This document shows, one piece after another, positions 7,482 to 16,134 of a DNA stretch of 64,000 bases. The notes under the pieces were generated by a model, which saw nothing but the letters and a program-made list of their open reading frames with translations, was not told the origin of the DNA and ran no database searches. The stretch is from Pantoea sp. A4 (GTDB taxonomy: Bacteria; Pseudomonadota; Gammaproteobacteria; Enterobacterales; Enterobacteriaceae). The position numbers were made by a program, and so were the translations under genes. The DNA lies in the NCBI RefSeq assembly GCF_000295955.2, contig NZ_ALXE01000029.1:124001-188000 (forward strand). The letters are read 5' to 3'. How positions within the stretch are numbered: position 1 is the stretch's first letter; each line of letters opens with the position of its first letter.

Positions 7482-8402
7482 TTAATTCAGCTTTTGTATT
7501 AATGCCAGTAGGCTGCCGTGGGGTTGCCCTGGTGTCTGGATCGCAATACTACTGCTCATTCCTGCCACCAGAACCACGGTTGGCGGGACATGATCAATCG
7601 CGATATGCACCGGGATGCGCTGAGCCAATCGTACCCAGGTAAAGTTCGGTTCAACGCTGGCAAGGCCCAGTGATCCTGACTGCTCGTTTTGGTCGGTGAT
7701 GCCGCGCCCAATGCTCACGACATGGCCGAGCAGAGGTTGTTGATAACCCATCAGTCGGATTTCAGCGCGATCGCCAATGTGAATGCCGTGCAGACGCGTC
7801 TCTTCAAAATAGCCTGTGATCCAGAAACTGTGGGCATCGACCAAAGCCACATTGGCTTCGCCTGCCACGGCGTAATCTCCCGGCTGTAGACGTAAATGGG
7901 TGACGTAGCCATCAACAGTCGCACGCTGCGTGGTGCGCTGCAGATTCAGCCTGGCAGTATCAAGCGTCACCCGCGCCTGCTGCACGGCTGCCTGAGCGAG
8001 TGTCAGAGCGGCATCAGCTTGCTGTACTTCCTCGACGGCCATGAGATTTTTCATCTGACGGCGACGTTGTGCTTCTGCTGCTTTTTGCTGCAACGTGGCG
8101 CGCGCTGCCATCAGTTCGCTCTCCGCCTGAGCGACTGCCAGGCTAAAGCGCTCGGCGTCGATTTGATAGAGCACATCGCCGCGATGCACATATTGGTTAT
8201 CTACAACATTGATGCGAGCAACCGGGCCTGAAACATCAGGTGCACTTTGCACGACCTGAACACTCACCCGGCCATCGCGGGTCCAGGGGGCCAGCATATA
8301 GACTTGCCACAGCTGTATCACTAGCGCTACCGCCAGCGCAGCGCACAGCAGCGTAAAAATGACTTTAACCCACGGTTTAATAAAGGAAAAGCGATCAAAC
8401 AT
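7482..8402 (-). CDS. HlyD-family membrane-fusion protein (YdhJ/AaeA-like)
   Basis: A 306-residue periplasmic adaptor anchored by one N-terminal helix (about residues 13-32). The following LAPWTRDGRV motif is typical of adaptors that work with FUSC/AaeB pumps. A barrel half, an alpha-helical hairpin (about 90-150, rich in Ala/Gln) and a second barrel half (RATVDGYVTHLRLQPGDYAV) follow in the usual order. It is the last of three overlapping minus-strand genes (FUSC, DUF1656, HlyD), the same trio as E. coli ydhIJK and aaeXAB but in a different order. The likely role is export of aromatic acids or similar amphiphiles; the substrate is unproven. Confidence 0.92.
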   Translation of the reverse strand: MFDRFSFIKPWVKVIFTLLCAALAVALVIQLWQVYMLAPWTRDGRVSVQVVQSAPDVSGPVARINVVDNQYVHRGDVLYQIDAERFSLAVAQAESELMAARATLQQKAAEAQRRRQMKNLMAVEEVQQADAALTLAQAAVQQARVTLDTARLNLQRTTQRATVDGYVTHLRLQPGDYAVAGEANVALVDAHSFWITGYFEETRLHGIHIGDRAEIRLMGYQQPLLGHVVSIGRGITDQNEQSGSLGLASVEPNFTWVRLAQRIPVHIAIDHVPPTVVLVAGMSSSIAIQTPGQPHGSLLALIQKLN

Positions 8403-8589
8403 ACAACACCATCAACGCCAAAAGTGAAAGGGAAAGGGAAAACTCAAACAGCCCGGGATGCCAGATGCGCGCCAGCACACCACTGCGCACCAGCAGCCAG
8501 CGCAAGAGCAAAAATAGCGGCATTGTGAATAAGACATAAACAAACAGCGGGGGAAGCAATGCACCTGCCACCGCGACTTCACTTAGCAT
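8395..8589 (-). CDS. DUF1656 small membrane protein (YdhI/AaeX-like)
   Basis: A 64-residue, two-helix inner-membrane protein of the DUF1656 family. The start MLSEVAVAG is set by an AAGGAG site 6 nt upstream. It overlaps the pump gene by 11 nt and the adaptor gene by 8 nt, so all three are translationally coupled. The charged break RWLLVRSGVLARIWHPGLFEF between the helices is the family core. It is always found with FUSC/HlyD efflux genes, and its precise role is unknown. Confidence 0.9.
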   Translation of the reverse strand: MLSEVAVAGALLPPLFVYVLFTMPLFLLLRWLLVRSGVLARIWHPGLFEFSLSLSLLALMVLYV

Positions 8590-10438
8590 TTTTATCTCCT
8601 TGATCATTCAGTAATTTCGCCAGCAGATTGAGTTGTGCGATCAACGCGTGGTCATGGGGGTTATCCTGACGACGGATGAACCATGCCGCATGACGTAGCG
8701 GTTGTGCGGCCCGCACTGGCTGGTGATGCCTTTGTCGCATCCGCTTTAATGCCCGTTGGAGGGTAATGCTGTGGCGATGGCCATCCCGGATATGCTGCTG
8801 TAATTGCAGGATCAGCTGCTGCTGTTGCAGTAGCGGTAGGCTACCGTCCACAGGATGACTGACAGCTGGATGCGCGCGAGTCATCGCGGCCAGTAACGCT
8901 AGGCGATGCTGTTGACGCCAGAGACGACGTGGCGAATGACCAGGCTGCGCAGCGGCTGCCTGTATCGTTCGTAGCAATCGCGCCAGTTGACGTGAACCGT
9001 TAGGCGGCCACAGCACGCGAAAGCTGAGCAGGGTAAAACAACTTGCCAGCAGCCAGGCGACGGACTGATTCAGGAAGTCGTTACCATCAAACTGCATCGG
9101 ATTGCCCGCCGCGACTAGCGTATTGAATCCCACCAGATAGCCGAGTCCGGCCAACATATTGCGGGGTTGGGTAGTCGCTAAAATACCCGGCGTCCAGAAG
9201 AGCCCAAGCACCAGCAGCAGTAGCGGCAGACCATGAATGCCGGGAAGGATAGCGAAAGCACACACCGCAGCCAGAGGGATCGCATACAGCGTTCCTTTCA
9301 GAAAGCCTTTTGCCCCAATGGCGGGCGCGGGCGAAAGTGCCAGCAATGAACAGTAAGGTGCCAGGATCAACAGCATGGTATCGCCATTGCTCCAGCCACT
9401 GAGTAACCACACCGCACCCCCACAAAATAGTGTTAATGCGGCACGGCTCCCGTTAATCATCGCCATTCTGCTATCACGGTGAAAACTGATTGTCGGCACG
9501 ATTTTGTGACGCTGTAACTTTTTGTCGTGTGCCAGACAGCATAAAGCCTGATAGCAAGCGTATGACTGTGCATCCTGATGTTGATCCCGGCCTGGTTTTA
9601 ACCGATGCAGGGCTGACATCAGGCCATGATTTCCCTGACAGATTAACTGATAGATTTGCGTCCAGTCGTGCGCCTTGCTTGCCGGAGCCGTCAGTGCCGC
9701 CGACAGAGAGGAGACCCAGTAGCGTAAGGCCTTTGCCCTGGCTGCGAGTACTGCAGATTCGGCTTTGCCTACCGCGAGGAGGTCATCTAAAGCGTAGAGA
9801 TCTGCCAGCAAATGGCGACGGCGAGTCGAAAAGTCCTCAGCGGAGGAGAGGCTGATCGCCTCAAAACACGCTTGTGTCAGATGGGCTAGCTGCTTGTCCA
9901 CCTTCGCAGTAATGCTACGCCGGCTGAATAAGGCGGTGACAATGCCGAGAGAAACCACGCCAACCACCACGGTTGAACCGCGTGCGATCACTTGCTCAAA
10001 GGTTAACTCGGGATGCTGCAACGCACCGTAAGTGGCCAGACCCACGGTATATCCGGCGATCACCATGCCAGAGGCGCGGAAGTGCCGCAGTAGGGTCATT
10101 CCAGCGACGGAAAAACCCAGCCACAGGCTGAAGCCAGTTAAAAAGAGCCAGGGTTGTTGGGCAAAAAATGCCAACAGCAACACCGACACGACCATGCCCA
10201 AAAGTGTGCCGAGAATACGCCAGCTGCCTTTACCGATAACCGCGCCCTGAACAGGATTGATCACCAACAGTACGGTAGAGGCGGCTGACCACGGGGATTC
10301 GAGTTGTAGCTGATAGGCTGTCACCAACGCCAGCCAGGCAGCCAGCAGCGATCGGAATAAGTAGGTGCTGTGTGCCGTGGTGATATCCAGTGCGCTGAGC
10401 CGTCGCACCAGACGTAGGGATAAGGGGGTATCGCTCAT
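8579..10438 (-). CDS. FUSC-family aromatic-acid-type exporter (YdhK/AaeB-like)
   Basis: A 619-residue inner-membrane protein with the twofold FUSC layout. A first block of about six helices (residues 25-180) includes ESPWSAASTVLLVINPVQGAV and KGSWRILGTLLGM. A cytoplasmic region (about 180-340) follows, then a second membrane block (350-490) and a soluble tail rich in His/Gln/Arg. Proteins of this family export p-hydroxybenzoate-like compounds (AaeB) or contribute to resistance. It is the first gene of the trio with DUF1656 and HlyD proteins. A LysR regulator lies 98 nt upstream on the same strand. The tail lacks obvious motifs. Confidence 0.92.
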   Translation of the reverse strand: MSDTPLSLRLVRRLSALDITTAHSTYLFRSLLAAWLALVTAYQLQLESPWSAASTVLLVINPVQGAVIGKGSWRILGTLLGMVVSVLLLAFFAQQPWLFLTGFSLWLGFSVAGMTLLRHFRASGMVIAGYTVGLATYGALQHPELTFEQVIARGSTVVVGVVSLGIVTALFSRRSITAKVDKQLAHLTQACFEAISLSSAEDFSTRRRHLLADLYALDDLLAVGKAESAVLAARAKALRYWVSSLSAALTAPASKAHDWTQIYQLICQGNHGLMSALHRLKPGRDQHQDAQSYACYQALCCLAHDKKLQRHKIVPTISFHRDSRMAMINGSRAALTLFCGGAVWLLSGWSNGDTMLLILAPYCSLLALSPAPAIGAKGFLKGTLYAIPLAAVCAFAILPGIHGLPLLLLVLGLFWTPGILATTQPRNMLAGLGYLVGFNTLVAAGNPMQFDGNDFLNQSVAWLLASCFTLLSFRVLWPPNGSRQLARLLRTIQAAAAQPGHSPRRLWRQQHRLALLAAMTRAHPAVSHPVDGSLPLLQQQQLILQLQQHIRDGHRHSITLQRALKRMRQRHHQPVRAAQPLRHAAWFIRRQDNPHDHALIAQLNLLAKLLNDQGDKNAK

Positions 10439-10536
10439 ATTGCTGTCTCTAAAGTGTGTGCAGCGGTACTTTAGGCAGCGTTACCCATGATGAAAAGTGA
10501 CATGATTGGAATTGATGATTGCGTTAAACGCACGCC

Positions 10537-11439
10537 TCAATCGATATTGCATAAACTGTGGATGGTGCGTCTGAGCCACTGGTGTGCCGGGTCCTGCTGA
10601 AAACGGGGGTGCCAGGCTTGCGTAAACAGCACCGTTTGCAGCGCAATCGGCAGTTGAAACAAGCGAATACGTAAACCTGCGGCCTGGGCATGACGGGCGA
10701 GATGTTCAGGCAGCGGCAGCAGCAGGTCTGAATCCTGCAAAGCAAATAGCGCGGTGAAGGGCGTGGAGACGACGAGAGCGACTTTGCGCTGCAAGCCTGC
10801 TTCCGCTAATGCATCGTCAATGGGGCCGGAGAATTTTCCGCGCCTGGACACGCCAATGTGTTCCCAGTGGGTGAGGCTTTCCATGCTAATGGGATTATCG
10901 AAGATGGGATGACCTTCGCGGGCAATGCCGACAAATGAACTGGTAAACAGGGGTTGAACGCGGATTTCCGCGCCCAGGGGGCGTGAAGCGCTGATGTACA
11001 AATCAACATTTCCCCGACGGAGTACGTCACCATCGACATTATCTTCTTCGGCGGAAAAATAGAGTGATGCCAGCGGCATCTCCAGCGCCATTTTCTCCAG
11101 CAGGCGGCCGGAATAGAGCCCGACAAAAACATCATTCGCCCGCACGTTAAAACGGCGTGCCAGTAAGCTCACATCAATCGCGCTGTCCGGGGTCAGCAAG
11201 TGTTTCACCTGACTCACTGCCAGTCTGACTTCTTCGCGTAGCGCTAATGCGCGTGGTGTTGGCACCAGTTTTCGGCCTGCGGGCACCAAAATGGGATCTT
11301 TCAGGGTTTCCCTGATTCGGCCCAACGTGCGACTCATCGCCGCCGGGCTGAGATTCATTTTACGAGCGGCACCGACCACGCTACCTTCCTCAAGTAAGAT
11401 ATCCAGCGCGATAAGTAAATTCAGGTCAGGCATTTTCAT
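10537..11439 (-). CDS. LysR-type transcriptional regulator
   Basis: A 300-residue regulator with an N-terminal winged helix-turn-helix (MPDLNLLIALDILLEEGSVV, then GAARKMNLSPAAMSRTLGRI) and a C-terminal periplasmic-binding-like effector domain (about residues 90-295). MKMPDLN is chosen as the start; upstream in-frame codons are not LysR-like and the ribosome site is weak. It lies upstream of the FUSC efflux operon on the same strand and opposite the thiamine cluster. A perfect 23-nt dyad in its own upstream region could be its binding site. The likely target is the efflux operon; that assignment is by position only. Confidence 0.9.
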   Translation of the reverse strand: MKMPDLNLLIALDILLEEGSVVGAARKMNLSPAAMSRTLGRIRETLKDPILVPAGRKLVPTPRALALREEVRLAVSQVKHLLTPDSAIDVSLLARRFNVRANDVFVGLYSGRLLEKMALEMPLASLYFSAEEDNVDGDVLRRGNVDLYISASRPLGAEIRVQPLFTSSFVGIAREGHPIFDNPISMESLTHWEHIGVSRRGKFSGPIDDALAEAGLQRKVALVVSTPFTALFALQDSDLLLPLPEHLARHAQAAGLRIRLFQLPIALQTVLFTQAWHPRFQQDPAHQWLRRTIHSLCNID

Positions 11440-11479
11440 AGGGCTATATTCTTTGCGTTTTGCACAATGCCGCAGAGTA

Positions 11480-11502
11480 TACCCTGTGTTCAACACAGGG
11501 TA
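11480..11502. promoter_or_regulatory. Perfect 23-nt inverted repeat between lysR and the thi promoter
   Basis: Two 11-nt arms, TACCCTGTGTT and AACACAGGGTA, flank a single central C. The dyad starts and ends with T and A, which suits an extended LysR-type site, and it sits 40 nt upstream of the regulator start. The same sequence could fold as a hairpin in RNA, but no T run follows on either strand. Confidence 0.55.
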
Positions 11503-11520
11503 GGGTTTGCGGGAAAATTC

Positions 11521-11550
11521 TTGACGGCGCAGCACCGCTTACACTACAAC
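11521..11550 (+). promoter_or_regulatory. Candidate sigma70 promoter of the thi operon
   Basis: TTGACG is followed after 18 nt by TACAAC, which would start RNA just before the TPP riboswitch. The -35 is good and the -10 is weak. Confidence 0.4.
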
Positions 11551-11552
11551 TA

Positions 11553-11658
11553 GGGGCGTCAGGGGAGTCTCGCCCAAGAGACTGAGAGGCTGGTAGCGCA
11601 TCTGCGCGGTTCAGCGACCCTTAGAACCTGACCCAGTTGATACTGGCGGAGGAAGACA
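11553..11658 (+). promoter_or_regulatory. TPP riboswitch (THI element)
   Basis: The conserved THI blocks occur in order: an AGGGG element, a P3 stem (AGTCTC/GAGACT), the CTGAGA box at 11582-11587, ACCCTTAGAACCTGA at 11618-11632, and the P4/P5 side GATACTGGCGGAGGAAGA at 11639-11656. It precedes thiOSGF by about 155 nt. On thiamine pyrophosphate binding it should switch the operon off, by termination or by hiding the thiO ribosome site; the expression platform in the long leader was not resolved. Confidence 0.95.
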
Positions 11659-11814
11659 GGCATTTTGCGCCGTTTGTGCTGCTGCACGCGCCTCCACGCC
11701 ATGCCACTTCTCTCGCTTATTCCACGATGTATCACGGGTCTCACCGCTGTTTTATCATGAGGCCACAGTGAAAAATTCCCGACATTTTCAGACGTTACAG
11801 CCAGAGGTGTTGCC

Positions 11815-12744
11815 ATGAGCCACTGGTCAATTTTGGGCAATGGCGTAAGCGCGCTTTGCGTCGCCACGTTGTTGGCCGAACGCGGAGAAAAGCTGGAAGT
11901 GATCACCAGCGACCATCAGCCCGCGTCCTGGTGTGCAGGTGGCATGCTGGCCCCCTGGTGCGAAGCGGAAAGCGCGCCTGAAGAAGTGATTGTGTGGGGG
12001 CAGCACAGTGCCGCCTGGTGGGCGGACCGGATCCCCGGTGTGCAACATCAGGGAACGCTGGTAGTGGCTCCACCCCGAGATGCGCGCGAGCTAGACCGCT
12101 TTGCTGCTATGACGCGTGAGCATCAGTGGGTTGATCCAGAAACGCTGGAGCCTGCACTGGAAAAACGCTTCAGTCGCGGGCTGTTCTTTGCGGGTGAAGC
12201 CCATCTTGATCCTCGTATTGCTCTGACTACGCTACGTGAACAACTGATTGTTTCAGGCGTGAACTTTCACAGCGGACCTGCTACCGGCAGGGTGATTGAC
12301 TGCCGGGGTATTCATGCCCGTCAGGCCCAGCCGGAATTGCGCGCGGTGCGCGGTGAAATGATTATCCTCCAGTCCAGTGAAGTGTCCTTCTCCCGTCCTG
12401 TTCGCCTGTTGCATCCCCGTTTCCCCTGTTATCTGGTCCCGCGAGAAGGGGGACGATTCATGCTGGGAGCGACCATGGTCGAAAGTGATGACAACAGTGT
12501 TATCAGTGCGCGCGCGATGATGGAGTTACTGAGTGCGGCGTATACCTTACATCCCGCATTGGCAGAGGCGCGGGTGATTGAAAGCAACACTGGCCTACGA
12601 CCGGCTTATCGCTGCAACCTGCCGCAGGTACGCTATGAAGATGGCGTCTTCCATGTGAATGGCATGTATCGCCACGGTTTTTTGTTAGCGCCAATCATGG
12701 CTGAACAATTGATGCAAAAATTATCCCAGGAGAATCTGGCGTGA
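11815..12744 (+). CDS. thiO: Glycine oxidase ThiO (FAD-dependent)
   Basis: A 309-residue flavoprotein oxidase that turns glycine into the imine used by ThiG for the thiazole ring, replacing the ThiH route. The N-terminal dinucleotide fold reads SILGNGVSALCVATLLAERG; ASWCAGGMLAPWCEAES is the ThiO substrate-domain signature; the end (NTGLRPAYRCNLPQV, MYRHGFLLAPI) closes the FAD site. The second glycine of the usual GxGxxG is present but the first is Asn-flanked. GAGGTG precedes the ATG by 6 nt. The stop overlaps the thiS start (ATGA). Expression is controlled by the TPP riboswitch. Confidence 0.95.
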   Translation: MSHWSILGNGVSALCVATLLAERGEKLEVITSDHQPASWCAGGMLAPWCEAESAPEEVIVWGQHSAAWWADRIPGVQHQGTLVVAPPRDARELDRFAAMTREHQWVDPETLEPALEKRFSRGLFFAGEAHLDPRIALTTLREQLIVSGVNFHSGPATGRVIDCRGIHARQAQPELRAVRGEMIILQSSEVSFSRPVRLLHPRFPCYLVPREGGRFMLGATMVESDDNSVISARAMMELLSAAYTLHPALAEARVIESNTGLRPAYRCNLPQVRYEDGVFHVNGMYRHGFLLAPIMAEQLMQKLSQENLA

Positions 12745-12938
12745 AAATTGAACTGAATGGGCAACCGGTAGAAACCGGCGCAATGACGCTCGCGGCGTTA
12801 TTACTGGAGCAAAATATTGATGCCAGCTGTGTTGCCAGCGCGGTGAACGGCGAGTTTGTCCCACGCAGCCGTTACGCAGATTTTGCGCTGGCTGAGGGGC
12901 AGCAGTTGGAAGTGCTGTCGCCGATGCAGGGAGGTTGA
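12741..12938 (+). CDS. thiS: Sulfur carrier protein ThiS
   Basis: A 65-residue ubiquitin-like sulfur carrier ending in the essential Gly-Gly (SPMQGG), which ThiF adenylates and which is then converted to a thiocarboxylate. The start MKIELNGQPV is typical. It overlaps thiO by 4 nt and is followed 3 nt later by thiG. Confidence 0.95.
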   Translation: MKIELNGQPVETGAMTLAALLLEQNIDASCVASAVNGEFVPRSRYADFALAEGQQLEVLSPMQGG

Positions 12939-12941
12939 ACC

Positions 12942-13703
12942 ATGTTCTACGATTATCAGCCTCAGTCGCGTCTGTTGCTTGGTACTGCCGGTTATCCTTC
13001 ACCTGCGGTGTTACAGCTGGCGGTGGAGGCCTCCGGGTCAGATATCATCACCGTCAGCTTACGGCGTGAAGGTGAAGGTGGCGGGGCATTTCGCCAACTG
13101 CTTACGCAGCTTAATAAACGGGTGCTACCCAACACCGCAGGCTGCCACACCGTCAAAGACGCGGTGACGACGGCGCATATGGCGCGAGAGGTATTTAACA
13201 CGCGTTGGATCAAATTAGAGGTGATTGGTCATGCCGATACGCTGCAACCCGACCCGTTCGCGCTGGTCGAAGCCGCACGTATTCTGTGTCGCGAAGATTT
13301 CCAGGTGTTCCCCTACACCACAGAAGATTTGATCCTGGGGGAAAAACTGCTGGAAGCTGGCTGTGAAGTGTTGATGCCGTGGGGCGCACCCATCGGTTCC
13401 GGTCAGGGATTACGTAACATCGAAGGCCTGCGCACCATGAGAAACTGGTTTAAGCATGTGCCGCTGATTATAGATGCGGGCATTGGCGCACCCAGCCAGG
13501 CCGCACAGGCAATGGAAATGGGATTTGATGCGATTCTGCTTAACACCGCAGTCGCAAAAGCGCGCGATCCGGTCGCCATGGCGACGGCCTTTGGTCAGGC
13601 GGTTCAGGCGGGGTTGACTGCACATGAAGCGGGATTGATGGAACGCCGTGATATGGCTGCGGCTTCAACGCCGCTATTCGGCCTGGCGGAGTTTGGGTCA
13701 TGA
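12942..13703 (+). CDS. thiG: Thiazole synthase ThiG
   Basis: A 253-residue TIM-barrel enzyme that assembles the thiazole phosphate from deoxyxylulose phosphate, ThiS thiocarboxylate and the ThiO-derived imine. [11 protein letters not shown] holds the Schiff-base lysine (Lys91), PNTAGCHT the N-terminal loop, and [13 protein letters not shown] and [20 protein letters not shown] the phosphate-binding loops. GGGAGG closely precedes the ATG. The stop overlaps thiF by 4 nt. Full family length. Confidence 0.96.
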   Translation: MFYDYQPQSRLLLGTAGYPSPAVLQLAVEASGSDIITVSLRREGEGGGAFRQLLTQLNKRVLPNTAGCHTVKDAVTTAHMAREVFNTRWIKLEVIGHADTLQPDPFALVEAARILCREDFQVFPYTTEDLILGEKLLEAGCEVLMPWGAPIGSGQGLRNIEGLRTMRNWFKHVPLIIDAGIGAPSQAAQAMEMGFDAILLNTAVAKARDPVAMATAFGQAVQAGLTAHEAGLMERRDMAAASTPLFGLAEFGS

Positions 13704-14695
13704 GTCACGCACGCTATCAGCGTCAGGTGATGCTGGAAGAAGTCGGCGATGTCGGTCAGCAAAAGCTGGCACAAGCAAGGATATTGATTGTCGGTGCGGG
13801 TGGTCTCGGATCGTCTCTGATACCTCTGCTCGCGGGTGCCGGAGTGGGTTTTATTCGTCTCTACGATAACGATGTCGTCGAAGAGCATAATTTACACCGG
13901 CAAACCTTGTTCACCATGGCAGATATCGGCCAGCCAAAAGCGCTCTGCGCACAACGCGCGGTGGCAGAGAGGAATCCTGACGTGGTGGTTGAAGCGGTGA
14001 TCAAACCACTGCTGCCGGGCAATGTGGCGGAGGCACTGGGAGATATCGATCTCGCACTGGACGCCGCGGATAATTTTGCGGTGACCTATCCGTTATCGGA
14101 TGCCTGTCAGGCGTTGGATATCCCCTTGATAAGTGCTTCGGTACTGGGTCGCCAAGGCTACGTGGGGGGATTTTGCGGCAGTGCACCTGGCTATCGGGCA
14201 CTGTTCCCGCGCCTGCCTGCCGCTGCCGCCAACTGCAATACCGCCGGTGTTATGGGACCGGCTGTCGCCACGCTGGGTGCGATGCAGGCACAAATGGCGC
14301 TCAGCGTGCTGCTGGAGCACCAGCCTTCTCCGCTGGGCACTCTGATTAACTGTGACTTCGCTAACTGGCATTTCCGTAAATTCCGCTTTGATCAGGCAGA
14401 AGAACCGTTGGAACCCGGCGTGCCATTTATTGACAGTTCGATGCTGATGGAGGGCGATTGCATTGTTGAGTTGCGCAGTGAACAGGAAGCGCCACAAAGT
14501 ATTCAGGCGCACGTTTTACGTATTCTGCCGCAAGATTTGGCTGGGTGGCAACCGCCCCACGACAGGAGAATTGTCTTCGTGTGTGCCAGCGGGATTCGTG
14601 CGGCACAAGCTGCAATGACACTGGAAAGAAGAGGCTTTAGCCAGCTTGCCATCGTGGCGGCGAATCGCCTTGATAGCGTCTGCGGCATTGAGTGA
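13700..14695 (+). CDS. thiF: ThiS adenylyltransferase ThiF fused to a rhodanese-like domain
   Basis: A 331-residue E1-like enzyme that adenylates Thi[21 protein letters not shown] is the ATP site, and [18 protein letters not shown] and [10 protein letters not shown] (the conserved Cys region) follow. E. coli ThiF is about 250 residues; here a C-terminal tail of about 80 residues carries [15 protein letters not shown], a rhodanese active loop with Cys295. The two Cys pairs that bind zinc in E. coli ThiF are missing: the first has become PGYRALFP and the second lies where the rhodanese tail begins. The fusion could hand persulfide sulfur directly to ThiS. Last gene of the thi operon. Confidence 0.93.
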   Translation: MSHARYQRQVMLEEVGDVGQQKLAQARILIVGAGGLGSSLIPLLAGAGVGFIRLYDNDVVEEHNLHRQTLFTMADIGQPKALCAQRAVAERNPDVVVEAVIKPLLPGNVAEALGDIDLALDAADNFAVTYPLSDACQALDIPLISASVLGRQGYVGGFCGSAPGYRALFPRLPAAAANCNTAGVMGPAVATLGAMQAQMALSVLLEHQPSPLGTLINCDFANWHFRKFRFDQAEEPLEPGVPFIDSSMLMEGDCIVELRSEQEAPQSIQAHVLRILPQDLAGWQPPHDRRIVFVCASGIRAAQAAMTLERRGFSQLAIVAANRLDSVCGIE

Positions 14696-14699
14696 CAAC

Positions 14700-14734
14700 G
14701 TCACGCCGCAGAGGTGATCGCGGCGCGACGTGAC
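14700..14734. terminator. Hairpin at the end of the thi operon
   Basis: GTCACGCCGC pairs with GCGGCG-CGTGAC across a short loop with a bulge. It lies between two convergent genes and has no strong T run. Confidence 0.5.
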
Positions 14735-14737
14735 AGA

Positions 14738-15076
14738 TTATCGATCCAGCTGCTGGTGCATTAATTGCTGGCAAGCTGGATTATCGTTTTTGGCCGTCAG
14801 TTGTTGTTCAGGGGTAAGCTTCGACCAACTGTTCACCACCTTCTTGCCCAACGATGGGATGAAGTGAATCTTTTGCAGTGCATAGTCTGAGTTCCCGCCC
14901 TCAATCACCGTGTGCATATCTTTAAGAAACAGCGAGCTGTCGTCGTGGTGAATCGCACAAAACACCGAAACGTAATAAGCCTCATCCTCTTTGCTGTAGT
15001 GCGGAACCAGCCACCAGGCTACCAGTGCAGCAGCAGCCAACAGAGCAGCAGTGAGCGTCATTTTACGCTTTGTCAT
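14738..15076 (-). CDS. Hypothetical protein with N-terminal membrane anchor or signal
   Basis: I do not recognise the family. It has 112 residues: a basic start MTKRK, a hydrophobic stretch of about 20 residues ending AWWLVP, then a soluble part with FCAIHHDDSSLFLKDMHTVI and a C-terminal NPACQQLMHQQL. Two cysteines after the helix may form a disulfide, which would suit a periplasmic location. AGG precedes the ATG. Codon use looks normal for the region. It is convergent with thiF and downstream of the hydrolase on the same strand. Confidence 0.7.
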   Translation of the reverse strand: MTKRKMTLTAALLAAAALVAWWLVPHYSKEDEAYYVSVFCAIHHDDSSLFLKDMHTVIEGGNSDYALQKIHFIPSLGKKVVNSWSKLTPEQQLTAKNDNPACQQLMHQQLDR

Positions 15077-15150
15077 GAAAATACCTGATTGAAATAGAAG
15101 AAACGCGCCACAGAGTAGCGCAAAAATGCCTGCAAAAGATCAATCAATCT

Positions 15151-16080
15151 TTAATGAAGTCCATCGCTGCTACAAATACCGGCGAAAAAACCGTCCAGCG
15201 CAGCAGACAAAGCTTCAGGCTGCTCTTCCGGGATGTAATGGCCACACTGGGAGAGCTTGATGCCTTCCACCTGCGTAGCGTACTGACGCAGCGGGGTCGC
15301 CATGTCAGGAATAGACCCCTGATCGGCACTCACAGCCAATAGCGGAACGGTCAGTTTGCCTTGCGCAATCCATTTCCGGTTTTGGCTGGCAGAGAGTGAG
15401 GCTGCACGGTAATAGGCTAACCCGGCCCGCAACCCGCCTGGGCGGACTAAAGTACGCAGGTATTCATCGATGACCGCCGGGGTGAAGATATCTGCGCGTG
15501 CCGTTTTACGTTGCAGGAACCATTCCAGATATTGCCTTTCTCGCCCCGCTAACAGCATTTCAGGTAAGTCTGCCAGAGTATGAAAGGCAAAGTGCCAGGT
15601 CTTCCATGCGCGATCGGGTGTGACCGGCAGCTGATCGGGCAACGTCACACCGGGTATCCCCGCATCCAGCAAAGCCAGCCCATGAAGTTCTTCACCAAAG
15701 CGCAGCGCATAGGGGAAAGCCACCCACGAGCCGACATCATGCGCGGCCAGAAAATAGCGTGAGACGGCAAGCTGTCTCAGCAACCCGTGCAAGGTATCCC
15801 CTAAAGCCTCGGTATCATAACCTTGCAGCGGACAGTCAGAATCCCCTTGTCCCGGCAGATCAGGCGCGATGATGAAATATCTGGCGGCTAAACGTGCCAT
15901 CACGTCACGCCATGCAAACCAGCTTTGCGGAAAACCGGCCAGCAAGACCAGCGTTTCTCCTGCGGGATTGCCACCCGCGACATAGTGGAGACGAACGCCA
16001 TCAACGACAGCATAGTGGTGATAAAAATCGGCTAATCCTGCAACAACGTGTTGTGTTGTTGGAACGGAATGATGGTGCAT
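15151..16080 (-). CDS. Alpha/beta hydrolase, epoxide hydrolase / dehalogenase type
   Basis: A 309-residue alpha/beta hydrolase. The nucleophile elbow AAHDVGSW carries Asp115 rather than Ser, which places it in the epoxide hydrolase/haloalkane dehalogenase branch. The oxyanion-side motif is AGFPQSW, where many members have HGFPxSW. The catalytic histidine is His281 in CGHYIPEEQP. A helical lid lies around residues 130-220. The substrate is not predictable. The upstream region carries the same 25-nt operator as the neighbouring TetR gene, so induction by the regulator's ligand is likely. Confidence 0.9.
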   Translation of the reverse strand: MHHHSVPTTQHVVAGLADFYHHYAVVDGVRLHYVAGGNPAGETLVLLAGFPQSWFAWRDVMARLAARYFIIAPDLPGQGDSDCPLQGYDTEALGDTLHGLLRQLAVSRYFLAAHDVGSWVAFPYALRFGEELHGLALLDAGIPGVTLPDQLPVTPDRAWKTWHFAFHTLADLPEMLLAGRERQYLEWFLQRKTARADIFTPAVIDEYLRTLVRPGGLRAGLAYYRAASLSASQNRKWIAQGKLTVPLLAVSADQGSIPDMATPLRQYATQVEGIKLSQCGHYIPEEQPEALSAALDGFFAGICSSDGLH

Positions 16081-16097
16081 AGTAACCTCGTATTTTA

Positions 16098-16122
16098 TAT
16101 AGGAAATGATGGTTTCCTAAAT
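16098..16122. promoter_or_regulatory. TetR-type operator upstream of the hydrolase gene
   Basis: A near-palindromic 25-nt site with halves ATAGGAA and TTTCCTAAA. It aligns without gaps to the copy in front of the TetR gene. It lies 18 nt upstream of the hydrolase start codon, where it would block transcription or initiation. Confidence 0.8.
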
Positions 16123-16134
16123 AGGGAAAAATTT

